Source: Flavobacteriales bacterium
GTDB taxonomy: Bacteria; Bacteroidota; Bacteroidia; NS11-12g; UBA955
DNA: 5,866 bases
Reading direction: 5' to 3'
Assembly (NCBI GenBank): GCA_947450405.1
Contig: CANFVI010000107.1
Span: 1-5,866, forward strand
Part shown: one piece after another, positions 1 through 5,763 of the stretch
How the letters are laid out: each line of letters opens with the position of its first letter
How positions within the stretch are numbered: the stretch's first letter is position 1
Translations under genes and position numbers: made by a program
The notes under the pieces: generated by a model
Told to the model about the DNA's origin: nothing
Seen by the model: the letters and a program-made list of their open reading frames with translations, nothing else
Database searches by the model: none

Positions 1-1
1 A

Positions 2-832
2 TATGCTGCACAGAAGGGAATGGCGAGTTTGGAAAGAATCCAAGAATTGGTTACCGCCCCAGTGGTGGTTGAAGATCCTCAAAATCCCAAAAATCCAAAA
101 TTTGAAAGTACGTTAGAATTGGCAAATGTTGGATTTTCTTATGTTGAGGGAAGTGAAGTACTCAGTAATGTGTCGCTCAAAATAAATAAAGGTGAAACCA
201 TTGCTTTTGTTGGCCCTTCCGGTGCGGGTAAAACTACAATTACAGACTTAATAGCTAGATTTTACGATGTTTCTTCTGGTGCAATTTTATTGGACGGAGT
301 TGATATTCGTGAATTCAATCAGGAAGATTTAAGGCAATTGGTGGGTATTGTAAATCAGGAGAGTATTTTATTCAATGATACAATTCGTAATAATGTTGCT
401 CTTGGAAGACCAGATTTAACAATGGATCAAGTTCAATCTGCTGCCAAAGCGGCTTATGCCCATGATTTTATAATGGAAATGGAAAAAGGGTATGAGTCTG
501 AAATAGGTGAGCGTGGTGGAAAATTGAGCGGTGGTCAAAAGCAAAGACTATCTATTGCGCGCGCATTGTTGAAAGACCCTGAAATTTTGATTTTAGACGA
601 AGCAACATCTGCTTTGGACTCTCAGAGCGAAAAGGCAGTCCAAATGGCTTTAGAGAGCCTTATGCGCAATCGCACGAGCTTAGTCGTGGCGCATAGGTTG
701 AGCACTGTGATGCATGCAGATAAAATAGTTGTGTTGGAAAAAGGTAAAATTATTGAAATTGGTAAACATCAAGAATTGATAGCAAAAGGTGGATTGTATG
801 CCAAGTTAATCCAATTGCAAGAATTAGGTTAG
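2..832 (+). CDS. ABC exporter, ATP-binding C-terminal part (MsbA-like), 5' partial
   Basis: This is the C-terminal 276 residues of a membrane-fused ABC exporter; the reading frame is open to the left edge, so the transmembrane half lies outside the window. The ATG at 20 is an internal methionine (context AAQKGMASLERI), matching the linker that joins the membrane domain to the ATPase in MsbA/ABCB-type half-transporters. Counting from that Met, the nucleotide-binding domain shows the A-loop Tyr41, Walker A GPSGAGKTT (65-73), Q-loop Gln113, signature LSGGQ (169-173), Walker B ILILDE (189-194), D-loop SALD (197-200) and H-loop His225. All catalytic elements are intact, so the ATPase should be active. 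Family members work as inner-membrane dimers that export lipids such as the lipid A core, or drugs and peptides; the substrate cannot be told from this half. It converges on ftsH and shares a terminator with it. Confidence 0.93.
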   Translation, partial: YAAQKGMASLERIQELVTAPVVVEDPQNPKNPKFESTLELANVGFSYVEGSEVLSNVSLKINKGETIAFVGPSGAGKTTITDLIARFYDVSSGAILLDGVDIREFNQEDLRQLVGIVNQESILFNDTIRNNVALGRPDLTMDQVQSAAKAAYAHDFIMEMEKGYESEIGERGGKLSGGQKQRLSIARALLKDPEILILDEATSALDSQSEKAVQMALESLMRNRTSLVVAHRLSTVMHADKIVVLEKGKIIEIGKHQELIAKGGLYAKLIQLQELG

Positions 833-858
833 ACTAATTATAGGGATTAGACGAATAA

Positions 859-894
859 AAAAAGAGGTGCAATTATTGAATTGCACCTCTTTTT
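859..894. terminator. Bidirectional intrinsic terminator between the ABC gene and ftsH
   Basis: A perfect 16-bp inverted repeat: left arm 859-874, 4-nt loop ATTG at 875-878, right arm 879-894. The core pairs GAGGTGCAATT with AATTGCACCTC. The arms end in A5 on the left (A7 in all, 857-863) and T5 on the right, so the transcript from either strand has a GC-containing hairpin followed by a U-run. It starts 26 bases after the ABC stop codon and lies 19 bases beyond the ftsH stop codon. That is the expected shape of a shared rho-independent terminator between two converging genes. Function is inferred from structure only. Confidence 0.9.
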
Positions 895-913
895 AGTATT
901 AGTTGGATTTTTT

Positions 914-3061
914 TTATTCGGTTTTATTCGATTCTTCTGATGAACTTGAAGTTTCTTCTGTTGTGCTAGAATTGGATGTTTCAGAAGTGTTTATATTGCT
1001 ATCAACGACATTAGATTCTTTACTTGGTTCAATAGCCATAGGCGTTTCAGAAATTGTAGATTCAGCTGCTGTTAATTTTGGTTCGGTTTTTTCGCTATCA
1101 GTTAAATTCGCAGCCGCAATTGTAGCTGTAATGTCTTCATCTTCTGCAAAAGGACGTTTACCAATAATTCTATCTAAATCTGACTTGAAAATAATTTCTT
1201 TGTCGAGCAATTCTAATGCAACTGCTTCAACTTGAGATTTTTTCTCCATCAATAGTTCAATGGTTCGCTTGTAAGCACTATCAATCAATTCTCTTACTTC
1301 CTGATCAATGATTTGTGCTGTTTGTTCCGAATATGGTCTTTGGTAGCCATACTCGCCTGTTGGGTCGTTAAAACTTACATTTCCAACTTTGGTACTCATA
1401 CCGTAAATGGTAATCATGCTGTATGCTAATTTGGTAATTCTTTCCAAGTCATTTTGTGCGCCAGTAGAAATTTTCCCGAAGAAAATTTGTTCAGCTACAC
1501 GGCCTCCAAGAGTCATACACATGCTATCAATTAACTGTTCAGTACGATATAAATATTGCTCTTTTGGAAGATATTGTGCATATCCCAAAGCTGCAACACC
1601 ACGTGGAACTATAGAAACCTTTAGTAGTGGATCTGCAAATTCAAGGAACCAACCCGCAACGGCGTGTCCGGCTTCATGATAGGCAACAATTTTCTTTTCT
1701 TCAGGAGAAATAATTTTATTTTTCTTTTCCAATCCGCCAATGACTCTGTCAATTGCATCTTGGAAATCTTTCATTGAAACTTGATCTTTACCATGGCGGG
1801 CTGCAATTAACGCTGCTTCATTGCACACATTAGCAATTTCTGCGCCAGCAAAACCAGGAGTTTGAGCTGCCAATCTATGCACATCAACATCTGCATTCAG
1901 TTTTGTTAATGGTTTAAGATGTACTTTAAATATTTGTTCTCTACCTACAATATCGGGTCTGTCGACACTGATTTGTCTGTCGAAACGACCTGGACGCATC
2001 AATGCGCTGTCTAGGATATCAGCACGGTTTGTAGCAGCCAAAATGATAACTCCTGAATCAGTTCCAAAGCCATCCATTTCGGCAAGAAGTTGGTTCAAAG
2101 TATTTTCACGCTCATCGTTTGAGTTTTGAATTAAATTTTTACCTCTTGCTCTACCAATAGCGTCAATTTCATCAATGAAAATAATTGCAGGCGCTTTTTC
2201 TTTTGCTTGCTTGAAAAGGTCACGTACACGACTTGCTCCAACACCGACAAACATTTCTACGAAATCAGAACCTGACAAAGAGAAAAACGGAACACCAGCT
2301 TCGCCTGCCACTGCTTTGGCTAACAAAGTTTTACCAGTACCTGGAGGGCCTACAAGTAGGGCTCCTTTTGGAATTTTACCACCTAAATCAGTATATTTTT
2401 TTGGATTTTTTAGGAAATCAACGATTTCCATTACTTCTTCTTTTGCTTCTTCCAAGCCGGCAACATCTTTAAATGAAATATTTACTTTGGTGTCTTTATC
2501 ATATAATTGAGCTCTTGAACGTCCAATACTGAATATATTAGGACCTCCGCCGCCTCCGCCGCCTCCCATTTTCTTGAACATAAGATTCCAGAAAACCAAG
2601 AAAATAGCTATGAAGAATACCCATTGAAATAGCTGACCAAAAATATCACTTTGACTTACAAATTGAACAGTTAAATCATTTGGATTTTTACCTGCCTTAA
2701 TAATATCACTTTTTAACTCTTGAAATTCATTGTTAAAGAATCCTTTTTCAATTTCGAAACTAAAATTTGGTTCGGCTTGACCAAAAAGATCATCTTTTTT
2801 CTGTGCGTTTGAATAACTTTTTTGTTGAGAAGCTTCTTGTGTTAAAAATACTTCAACTATGCGGTCGTTCACGAGAACTAATTTTTTCACATCGCCTTTG
2901 ATAGCCATGTCTCTAACTTCGTTCCAACTCGTTGCTTGTCCTGAACCCTTAGGCAAGAAGCTCAAGGCTAGAAAAACAATAAATAAAATACCGTATATCC
3001 AATAATAATTAAATTTTCGGCCACTCGGCTTATTTTCTGGGGTTTTGCGTTCTTCGGTCAT
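914..3061 (-). CDS. ftsH: ATP-dependent zinc metalloprotease FtsH
   Basis: Complete 715-residue membrane-anchored AAA+ protease, which degrades damaged or unassembled membrane proteins and some short-lived cytosolic regulators as a hexamer in the inner membrane. Segments in order: basic N-terminus; TM1 about residues 19-37; periplasmic FtsH_ext region about 40-140; TM2 about 144-162; an eight-glycine linker (166-173); AAA+ module with Walker A GPPGTGKT (238-245), pore loop MFVGVG (270-275), Walker B IIFIDEID (293-300) and a second region of homology with arginine-finger residues Arg356 and Arg359; then the M41 peptidase with HEAGH (462-466) and third zinc ligand Asp538. All catalytic residues are present. 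It is longer than E. coli FtsH (about 644 residues), mainly because of a C-terminal tail of about 75 residues. The ATG at 3061 gives the expected start just before TM1; no Shine-Dalgarno is seen, which is usual in Bacteroidota. Confidence 0.98.
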   Translation of the reverse strand: MTEERKTPENKPSGRKFNYYWIYGILFIVFLALSFLPKGSGQATSWNEVRDMAIKGDVKKLVLVNDRIVEVFLTQEASQQKSYSNAQKKDDLFGQAEPNFSFEIEKGFFNNEFQELKSDIIKAGKNPNDLTVQFVSQSDIFGQLFQWVFFIAIFLVFWNLMFKKMGGGGGGGGPNIFSIGRSRAQLYDKDTKVNISFKDVAGLEEAKEEVMEIVDFLKNPKKYTDLGGKIPKGALLVGPPGTGKTLLAKAVAGEAGVPFFSLSGSDFVEMFVGVGASRVRDLFKQAKEKAPAIIFIDEIDAIGRARGKNLIQNSNDERENTLNQLLAEMDGFGTDSGVIILAATNRADILDSALMRPGRFDRQISVDRPDIVGREQIFKVHLKPLTKLNADVDVHRLAAQTPGFAGAEIANVCNEAALIAARHGKDQVSMKDFQDAIDRVIGGLEKKNKIISPEEKKIVAYHEAGHAVAGWFLEFADPLLKVSIVPRGVAALGYAQYLPKEQYLYRTEQLIDSMCMTLGGRVAEQIFFGKISTGAQNDLERITKLAYSMITIYGMSTKVGNVSFNDPTGEYGYQRPYSEQTAQIIDQEVRELIDSAYKRTIELLMEKKSQVEAVALELLDKEIIFKSDLDRIIGKRPFAEDEDITATIAAANLTDSEKTEPKLTAAESTISETPMAIEPSKESNVVDSNINTSETSNSSTTEETSSSSEESNKTE
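917..1141 (-). other. Low-complexity acidic Ser/Thr/Glu tail of FtsH
   Basis: Codons for FtsH residues about 641-715, after the conserved peptidase domain ends near IIGKRPF. The stretch is dominated by Ser, Thr, Glu, Asp and Asn, including runs such as EETSSSSEES, and has almost no aromatic residues, so it is predicted to be disordered. Tails of this kind vary between FtsH orthologues and are not needed for the catalytic fold. The role is unknown; adaptor or substrate contacts in the cytosol are possible but not shown. Confidence 0.75.
2543..2566 (-). repeat. Eight-glycine codon run inside ftsH
   Basis: Eight consecutive glycine codons (GGA GGC GGC GGA GGC GGC GGA GGT read on the minus strand) form a short GGAGGCGGC-type tandem repeat, markedly GC-rich against the AT-rich surroundings. 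It encodes residues 166-173, the flexible linker between TM2 and the AAA+ module. Gly-rich linkers at this site are common in FtsH of this phylum. The repeat could expand or contract by slippage in steps of three bases without breaking the frame. Confidence 0.85.
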
Positions 3062-3227
3062 TCTAAAATATAAAAGGTTGTTTCAATAATCGCACCAAAA
3101 TACGAATTGGCTGCAAAACTACAATTTTACAAACAATTGAAATAAAAAAGGCGACAGGAAATAGAAAAAAATTGATAGAACTGATAAAATGGCAGTATGA
3201 CATTTAAAATTATTTTTAGAATGGCAA
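3062..3227. other. Spacer between kynU and ftsH
   Basis: This 166-bp AT-rich stretch separates two genes on the minus strand. It contains no ORF of coding character, no RNA gene that I recognise and no GC-rich hairpin followed by a T-run on the minus strand, so kynU transcription may run on into ftsH. ATGGCA occurs twice as a short direct repeat (3189-3194 and 3221-3226), which is probably chance. Apart from the candidate promoter box nothing else stands out. Confidence 0.6.
3114..3121 (-). promoter_or_regulatory. Candidate -7 box for ftsH
   Basis: On the minus strand this reads TAGTTTTG, matching the Bacteroidota -7 consensus TAnnTTTG. It would start a transcript with a leader of roughly 45-50 bases before the ftsH ATG. 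The -33 TTG element is not well placed: the nearest good one lies only about 12 bases upstream. The call therefore rests on one short motif in an AT-rich spacer. Confidence 0.35.
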
Positions 3228-4508
3228 CTATTTATTTGAAAATGAAAGCATTGCTTTTCCTAATAAATAAACATCTAAAAATGAGTTATACATTGGAGTT
3301 GGGGCAATTCTAATCACATTTGGCTCTCTCCAATCTGCTATGATATTATGATGGATAAGGTGGTCAAATAGTGCTTTTCCGGTTGAATCAGTGAGCAATG
3401 AAAGTTGTGCACCACGTTCATTTTTTGGAGTTATAATTTCAAATGACAGATTGGCATTCTGGCTTTTTGCATCTTCTAGTATGAATTCTAGGTAGTTTGT
3501 TAAAACAATGCTTTTATTTCTTAGGTTTTCAATTCCGGCCTGATGAAATAATTCAAGTGAAGCCAAATGAACAGCCATTCCAAAAACGGGTGCATTTGAC
3601 AATTGCCAACCAGCAGCTCCATTTTCAGGAATATATCCTTTTTCCATTAAAAATCTTTTGTTTTCTTGATATCCCCACCATCCTGAAAATCTTGGAGTTT
3701 CTGGATTTGTACAATGTTTTTCGTGAATATAAATACCTGAAACATTTCCAGGACCACTATTTAAATATTTATAAGAACACCACGCCGCAAAATCTACATC
3801 CCAATCGTGTAGTTTCAAATTCAAATTTCCCGCTGCATGAGCCAAATCAAATCCTGCAATTGCGCCAACTTCGTGGGCTTTTTTAGTTATTTCAGGAATA
3901 TTGAAATATTGACCCGTATAATATTGAACACCACTAAAGAAAACCAAGGCCAATTCCGAAGCATTGTCTTCAATGGCTTTTAAAATATCTTCAGTTCTTA
4001 AAGTAAATTCACCTTCTCTTGGAACCAATTCGATAACCGCGTCGTTGTAATCGAAACCATGGTGTTTTACCTGGCTCTCAATGGCATACATATCGGAAGG
4101 GAAGGCGCCTGCCTCCATAATAATTTTGTATTTTTCTTTTGAGGGACGGTAAAAACTTACCATTAACAAATGTAGGTTTACGGTTAATTGATTCATTACA
4201 ACAACCTCAATTGGTTTGGCTCCTACCACCTCAGCTGCATGCTCGGTTAAAAACTTATGGTAATGAAACCAAGGTTTTCTTCCGTGAAAATGTCCTTCAA
4301 CACCCCATTTTCCCCAATCTTCTAATTCAATATTTAAGGCTTCTTTTGCCGTTTTAGGTTGCAAACCAAGTGAATTCCCACAAAAATAAATTTGGGTTTC
4401 ATTTTTTTCATTCACTGGAAAGATATATTGATCTCTAAACTTTGCTAGTGAATCGTTTTTGTCGCAATCATTCGCGTATTCGAGGCTATTTTGAAAAGAA
4501 ATATTCAC
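3228..4508 (-). CDS. kynU: Kynureninase (PLP-dependent)
   Basis: Complete 426-residue fold-type I PLP enzyme that hydrolyses L-kynurenine to anthranilate plus L-alanine, or 3-hydroxykynurenine to 3-hydroxyanthranilate, in tryptophan breakdown and the aerobic NAD route. Visible family features: YFCGNSLGLQP (41-51), GAFPSD (134-139), DLAHAAGN (221-228) with the PLP-contacting Asp221, and the Schiff-base lysine Lys247 in AWCSYKYLNSGPG, followed by RFSGWWGY (273-280), RGAQLS (365-370) and the C-terminal WREPNVIRIAP segment with Arg400. Length matches the family. The start is a GTG at 4508-4506: the first upstream in-frame stop comes before any ATG, the next ATG is at codon 105, and the N-terminus SLEYANDCDKNDSLAKFRDQY aligns with kynureninase beginnings. 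It is divergent from a MarR regulator 77 bases away, which suggests local control. No other kynurenine-pathway gene lies in the window. Confidence 0.97.
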   Translation of the reverse strand: MNISFQNSLEYANDCDKNDSLAKFRDQYIFPVNEKNETQIYFCGNSLGLQPKTAKEALNIELEDWGKWGVEGHFHGRKPWFHYHKFLTEHAAEVVGAKPIEVVVMNQLTVNLHLLMVSFYRPSKEKYKIIMEAGAFPSDMYAIESQVKHHGFDYNDAVIELVPREGEFTLRTEDILKAIEDNASELALVFFSGVQYYTGQYFNIPEITKKAHEVGAIAGFDLAHAAGNLNLKLHDWDVDFAAWCSYKYLNSGPGNVSGIYIHEKHCTNPETPRFSGWWGYQENKRFLMEKGYIPENGAAGWQLSNAPVFGMAVHLASLELFHQAGIENLRNKSIVLTNYLEFILEDAKSQNANLSFEIITPKNERGAQLSLLTDSTGKALFDHLIHHNIIADWREPNVIRIAPTPMYNSFLDVYLLGKAMLSFSNK

Positions 4509-4512
4509 AGTA

Positions 4513-4520
4513 CAAAGGTA
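4513..4520 (-). promoter_or_regulatory. Candidate -7 box of kynU
   Basis: The minus strand reads TACCTTTG, a full match to TAnnTTTG. It ends only four bases before the kynU GTG, so a start point about five bases further would fall at or next to the GTG and the mRNA would be essentially leaderless. No TTG -33 element is seen at the usual distance, which would fit a weak or regulated promoter. The box sits two bases from the palindrome at 4523-4536. Confidence 0.5.
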
Positions 4521-4522
4521 AT

Positions 4523-4536
4523 AATCATTAATGATT
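4523..4536. promoter_or_regulatory. 14-bp perfect palindrome, candidate MarR operator
   Basis: AATCATTAATGATT is identical to its reverse complement over 14 bases, with the centre between 4529 and 4530. It lies in the short divergent region between kynU and a MarR-family gene. MarR dimers bind palindromes of about this size, usually overlapping the promoters they repress. Relative to the inferred kynU start it covers about -16 to -29, where bound protein would block RNA polymerase; for the MarR gene it lies further upstream, about -47 to -60. That it is the binding site is inferred. AT-rich spacers produce such palindromes by chance more often than balanced DNA does. Confidence 0.5.
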
Positions 4537-4570
4537 GATTGAGATACTATATTTATAATTATTTAGTATT

Positions 4571-4578
4571 TACATTTG
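4571..4578 (+). promoter_or_regulatory. Candidate -7 box of the MarR gene
   Basis: TACATTTG is a full match to the Bacteroidota TAnnTTTG element and ends seven bases before the GTG start, leaving room for a leader of only about zero to four bases. As on the other side, no TTG -33 element is visible at the expected spacing. The surrounding 14 bases (4570-4583) match the kynU-side box at 12 of 14 positions. TAC-N4-GTA symmetry in both copies means they could instead, or also, be protein-binding sites. Confidence 0.45.
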
Positions 4579-4585
4579 TATTGTT

Positions 4586-5035
4586 GTGAAAATTGAAGAA
4601 GAGTTAAAACAAGATAAATTTACATCTGCCATACACAAGGCAATAGTAAATATCATGTTCACCGATGGATGGCTGAGCAATCATCTGCGTGATGTATTCA
4701 AGAACCACAATTTAACACCTCAGCAATATAATGTTTTGCGCATTCTCAGGGGAAAATATCCAGAGGCATTAAATCCCTCCGATATAAAATCTGTAATGCT
4801 AGATAAAAACCCTGATTTAACAAGATTGTGCGACCGGTTGTTAACGCGCAAACTAATTGATCGCTGTATTGATGGAGATAACAGACGTAAAATGAATATT
4901 AGGATTACCGAAGATGGACTTAATATGTTGAATTTAATTGATCCAATTATGGTTGAGTTTAATAATAAAGTAACATCCATAACACAAGATGAAGCAGAAA
5001 TTTTGAGCAATTTGCTCGATAAACTGCGCGGTTAA
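4586..5035 (+). CDS. MarR-family winged-helix transcriptional regulator
   Basis: Complete 149-residue protein of typical MarR length. Such proteins act as DNA-binding dimers in the cytosol, usually as repressors released by small, often aromatic, ligands or by oxidation. Visible: an N-terminal dimerisation helix (about 1-38), the LTPQQYNVLRIL helix (43-54) typical of the family, a recognition-helix region NPDLTRLCDRLLTRKLI (75-91), and the wing with the charged DNRRKMNIRIT segment (98-108), followed by C-terminal dimerisation helices. The GTG start at 4586 is chosen because the MKIEEELKQDKF beginning resembles Bacteroidota relatives, and the first ATG (codon 24) would remove part of the first helix. 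Divergent placement beside kynU, with a palindrome between, makes kynU the best target guess and a kynurenine-related metabolite a possible ligand; both are inferences. It overlaps the converging methyltransferase by four bases. Confidence 0.92.
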   Translation: MKIEEELKQDKFTSAIHKAIVNIMFTDGWLSNHLRDVFKNHNLTPQQYNVLRILRGKYPEALNPSDIKSVMLDKNPDLTRLCDRLLTRKLIDRCIDGDNRRKMNIRITEDGLNMLNLIDPIMVEFNNKVTSITQDEAEILSNLLDKLRG

Positions 5036-5679
5036 TTTTTAATTACTGCTGTTAACCCATCGCGAATAGGCAACAAAAGTGTTTTCCAATTTGTGCATTT
5101 TGCAATTTCTTGGTTAAATGTGTGCATGTTTTTTGTGTCTTTGTCGTTTAGTAGAAAATCATTTTCTAAAACTTTTCCACTCCAAAGCGTATTGTCGAAC
5201 AGCATGATTCCACCGTTTTGTAACAATGGGAAGCACATGTTGAAGTAATTGATATAATTATGCTTGTCGGCATCTACAAAGATAAAATCAGGGTTTAAAT
5301 TCAAAAGGGGCAAAATTTCAAGTGCAGGGCCTTCATGAAATTGAACTTTTTTCATAAAATCATAGTTTTTCCAGAATGATTTTGTTTTAAAAGCGGTTTC
5401 TAAATCGGCTTCAATGGTATGAATTTGAGTTTCTTTAGATGCGTTTTCGGTAAGACATGCTGTTGCATACCCTGTAAATGTTCCTATTTCTAAAATACAT
5501 TGTGGATTTTTAAGTGCAACTAACATAGACAAAAGCTGGCCTTGCAGCTTTCCACTCAATTGTCTGGCATTTAACATGTTTCGCCAAGTAAATGCAGTAA
5601 CATCTTTGAGATATTGCTGTTCTGGGCTGCTATTTAGTTCACAATAAAGATGAAGTTTGTCTTGCCAATCTGGGTGCAT
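5032..5679 (-). CDS. Class I SAM-dependent O-methyltransferase (Methyltransf_3 / CCoAOMT-COMT type)
   Basis: Complete 215-residue cytosolic enzyme of the usual length for bacterial catechol/caffeoyl-CoA-type O-methyltransferases, which move a methyl group from S-adenosylmethionine to a hydroxyl of a small phenolic molecule, using a divalent metal. The Rossmann fold shows SAM motif I ILEIGTFTGYAT (62-73), an acidic residue Glu90 ending the next strand (IHTIEAD), and the metal-site residues expected for the family: Asp136 in FVDADKHNY and Asp162-Asn163 in MLFDNTLWSG. The N-terminal helices with SGKLQGQLL (42-50) are also typical. The ATG at 5679 gives the full-length start MHPDWQDKL. The substrate cannot be named. 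It lies tail to tail with the MarR gene, sharing a TTAA stop, and is divergent from the DUF2795 gene 84 bases away. No clear Bacteroidota promoter box was found before it. Confidence 0.93.
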   Translation of the reverse strand: MHPDWQDKLHLYCELNSSPEQQYLKDVTAFTWRNMLNARQLSGKLQGQLLSMLVALKNPQCILEIGTFTGYATACLTENASKETQIHTIEADLETAFKTKSFWKNYDFMKKVQFHEGPALEILPLLNLNPDFIFVDADKHNYINYFNMCFPLLQNGGIMLFDNTLWSGKVLENDFLLNDKDTKNMHTFNQEIAKCTNWKTLLLPIRDGLTAVIKN

Positions 5680-5703
5680 AATAAAATGATTACAAAAATG
5701 GTG

Positions 5704-5731
5704 TTGTTTTATACAAATAAAAATATATTTT
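5704..5731 (+). promoter_or_regulatory. Candidate promoter of the DUF2795 gene
   Basis: A TTG at 5704-5706 is followed, after 17 bases, by TATATTTT at 5724-5731, one mismatch from TAnnTTTG. The spacing lies within the range described for Bacteroidota -33/-7 pairs. A start near 5736 would give a leader of roughly 28 bases, A-rich before the ATG as is usual in this phylum. The motif is imperfect and the spacer very AT-rich. Confidence 0.4.
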
Positions 5732-5763
5732 CGCGCTAAATTAAAACTTAAAATAAAAAGCTT

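Noticed and set aside
20..832. A stand-alone ATPase gene starting at the ATG at 20
   Set aside because: The frame stays open to the window edge and AAQKGMASLERI is the usual internal linker of fused membrane-ATPase exporters, so this ATG is internal.
903..1235. Plus-strand open frame of 110 codons opposite the end of ftsH
   Set aside because: It is a mirror of the Ser/Thr/Glu-rich tail codons of ftsH; its Ser/Val/Leu-rich composition follows from that and it overlaps the certain gene entirely.
2175..2510. Overlapping plus-strand open frames opposite the AAA+ module of ftsH
   Set aside because: They lie antisense to the most conserved part of ftsH and resemble no protein family.
3191..3226. 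Terminator for kynU in the spacer downstream of its stop
   Set aside because: The only symmetry is a short A/T-only stretch near 3205-3217 with no GC stem; it would not form a stable hairpin.
3497..3886. Plus-strand 129-codon frame opposite kynU
   Set aside because: It is antisense to intact kynureninase motifs, including the PLP lysine region, and shows no domain of its own.
4720..5010. Minus-strand 96-codon frame opposite the MarR gene
   Set aside because: It is fully contained in the MarR coding region, which has clear family features in the other frame.
5693..5700. Minus-strand CATTTTTG as a -7 box for the methyltransferase
   Set aside because: It misses the essential T of TAnnTTTG, and the nearest TTTG upstream is only 13 bases away, so the match is no better than chance in this AT-rich spacer.
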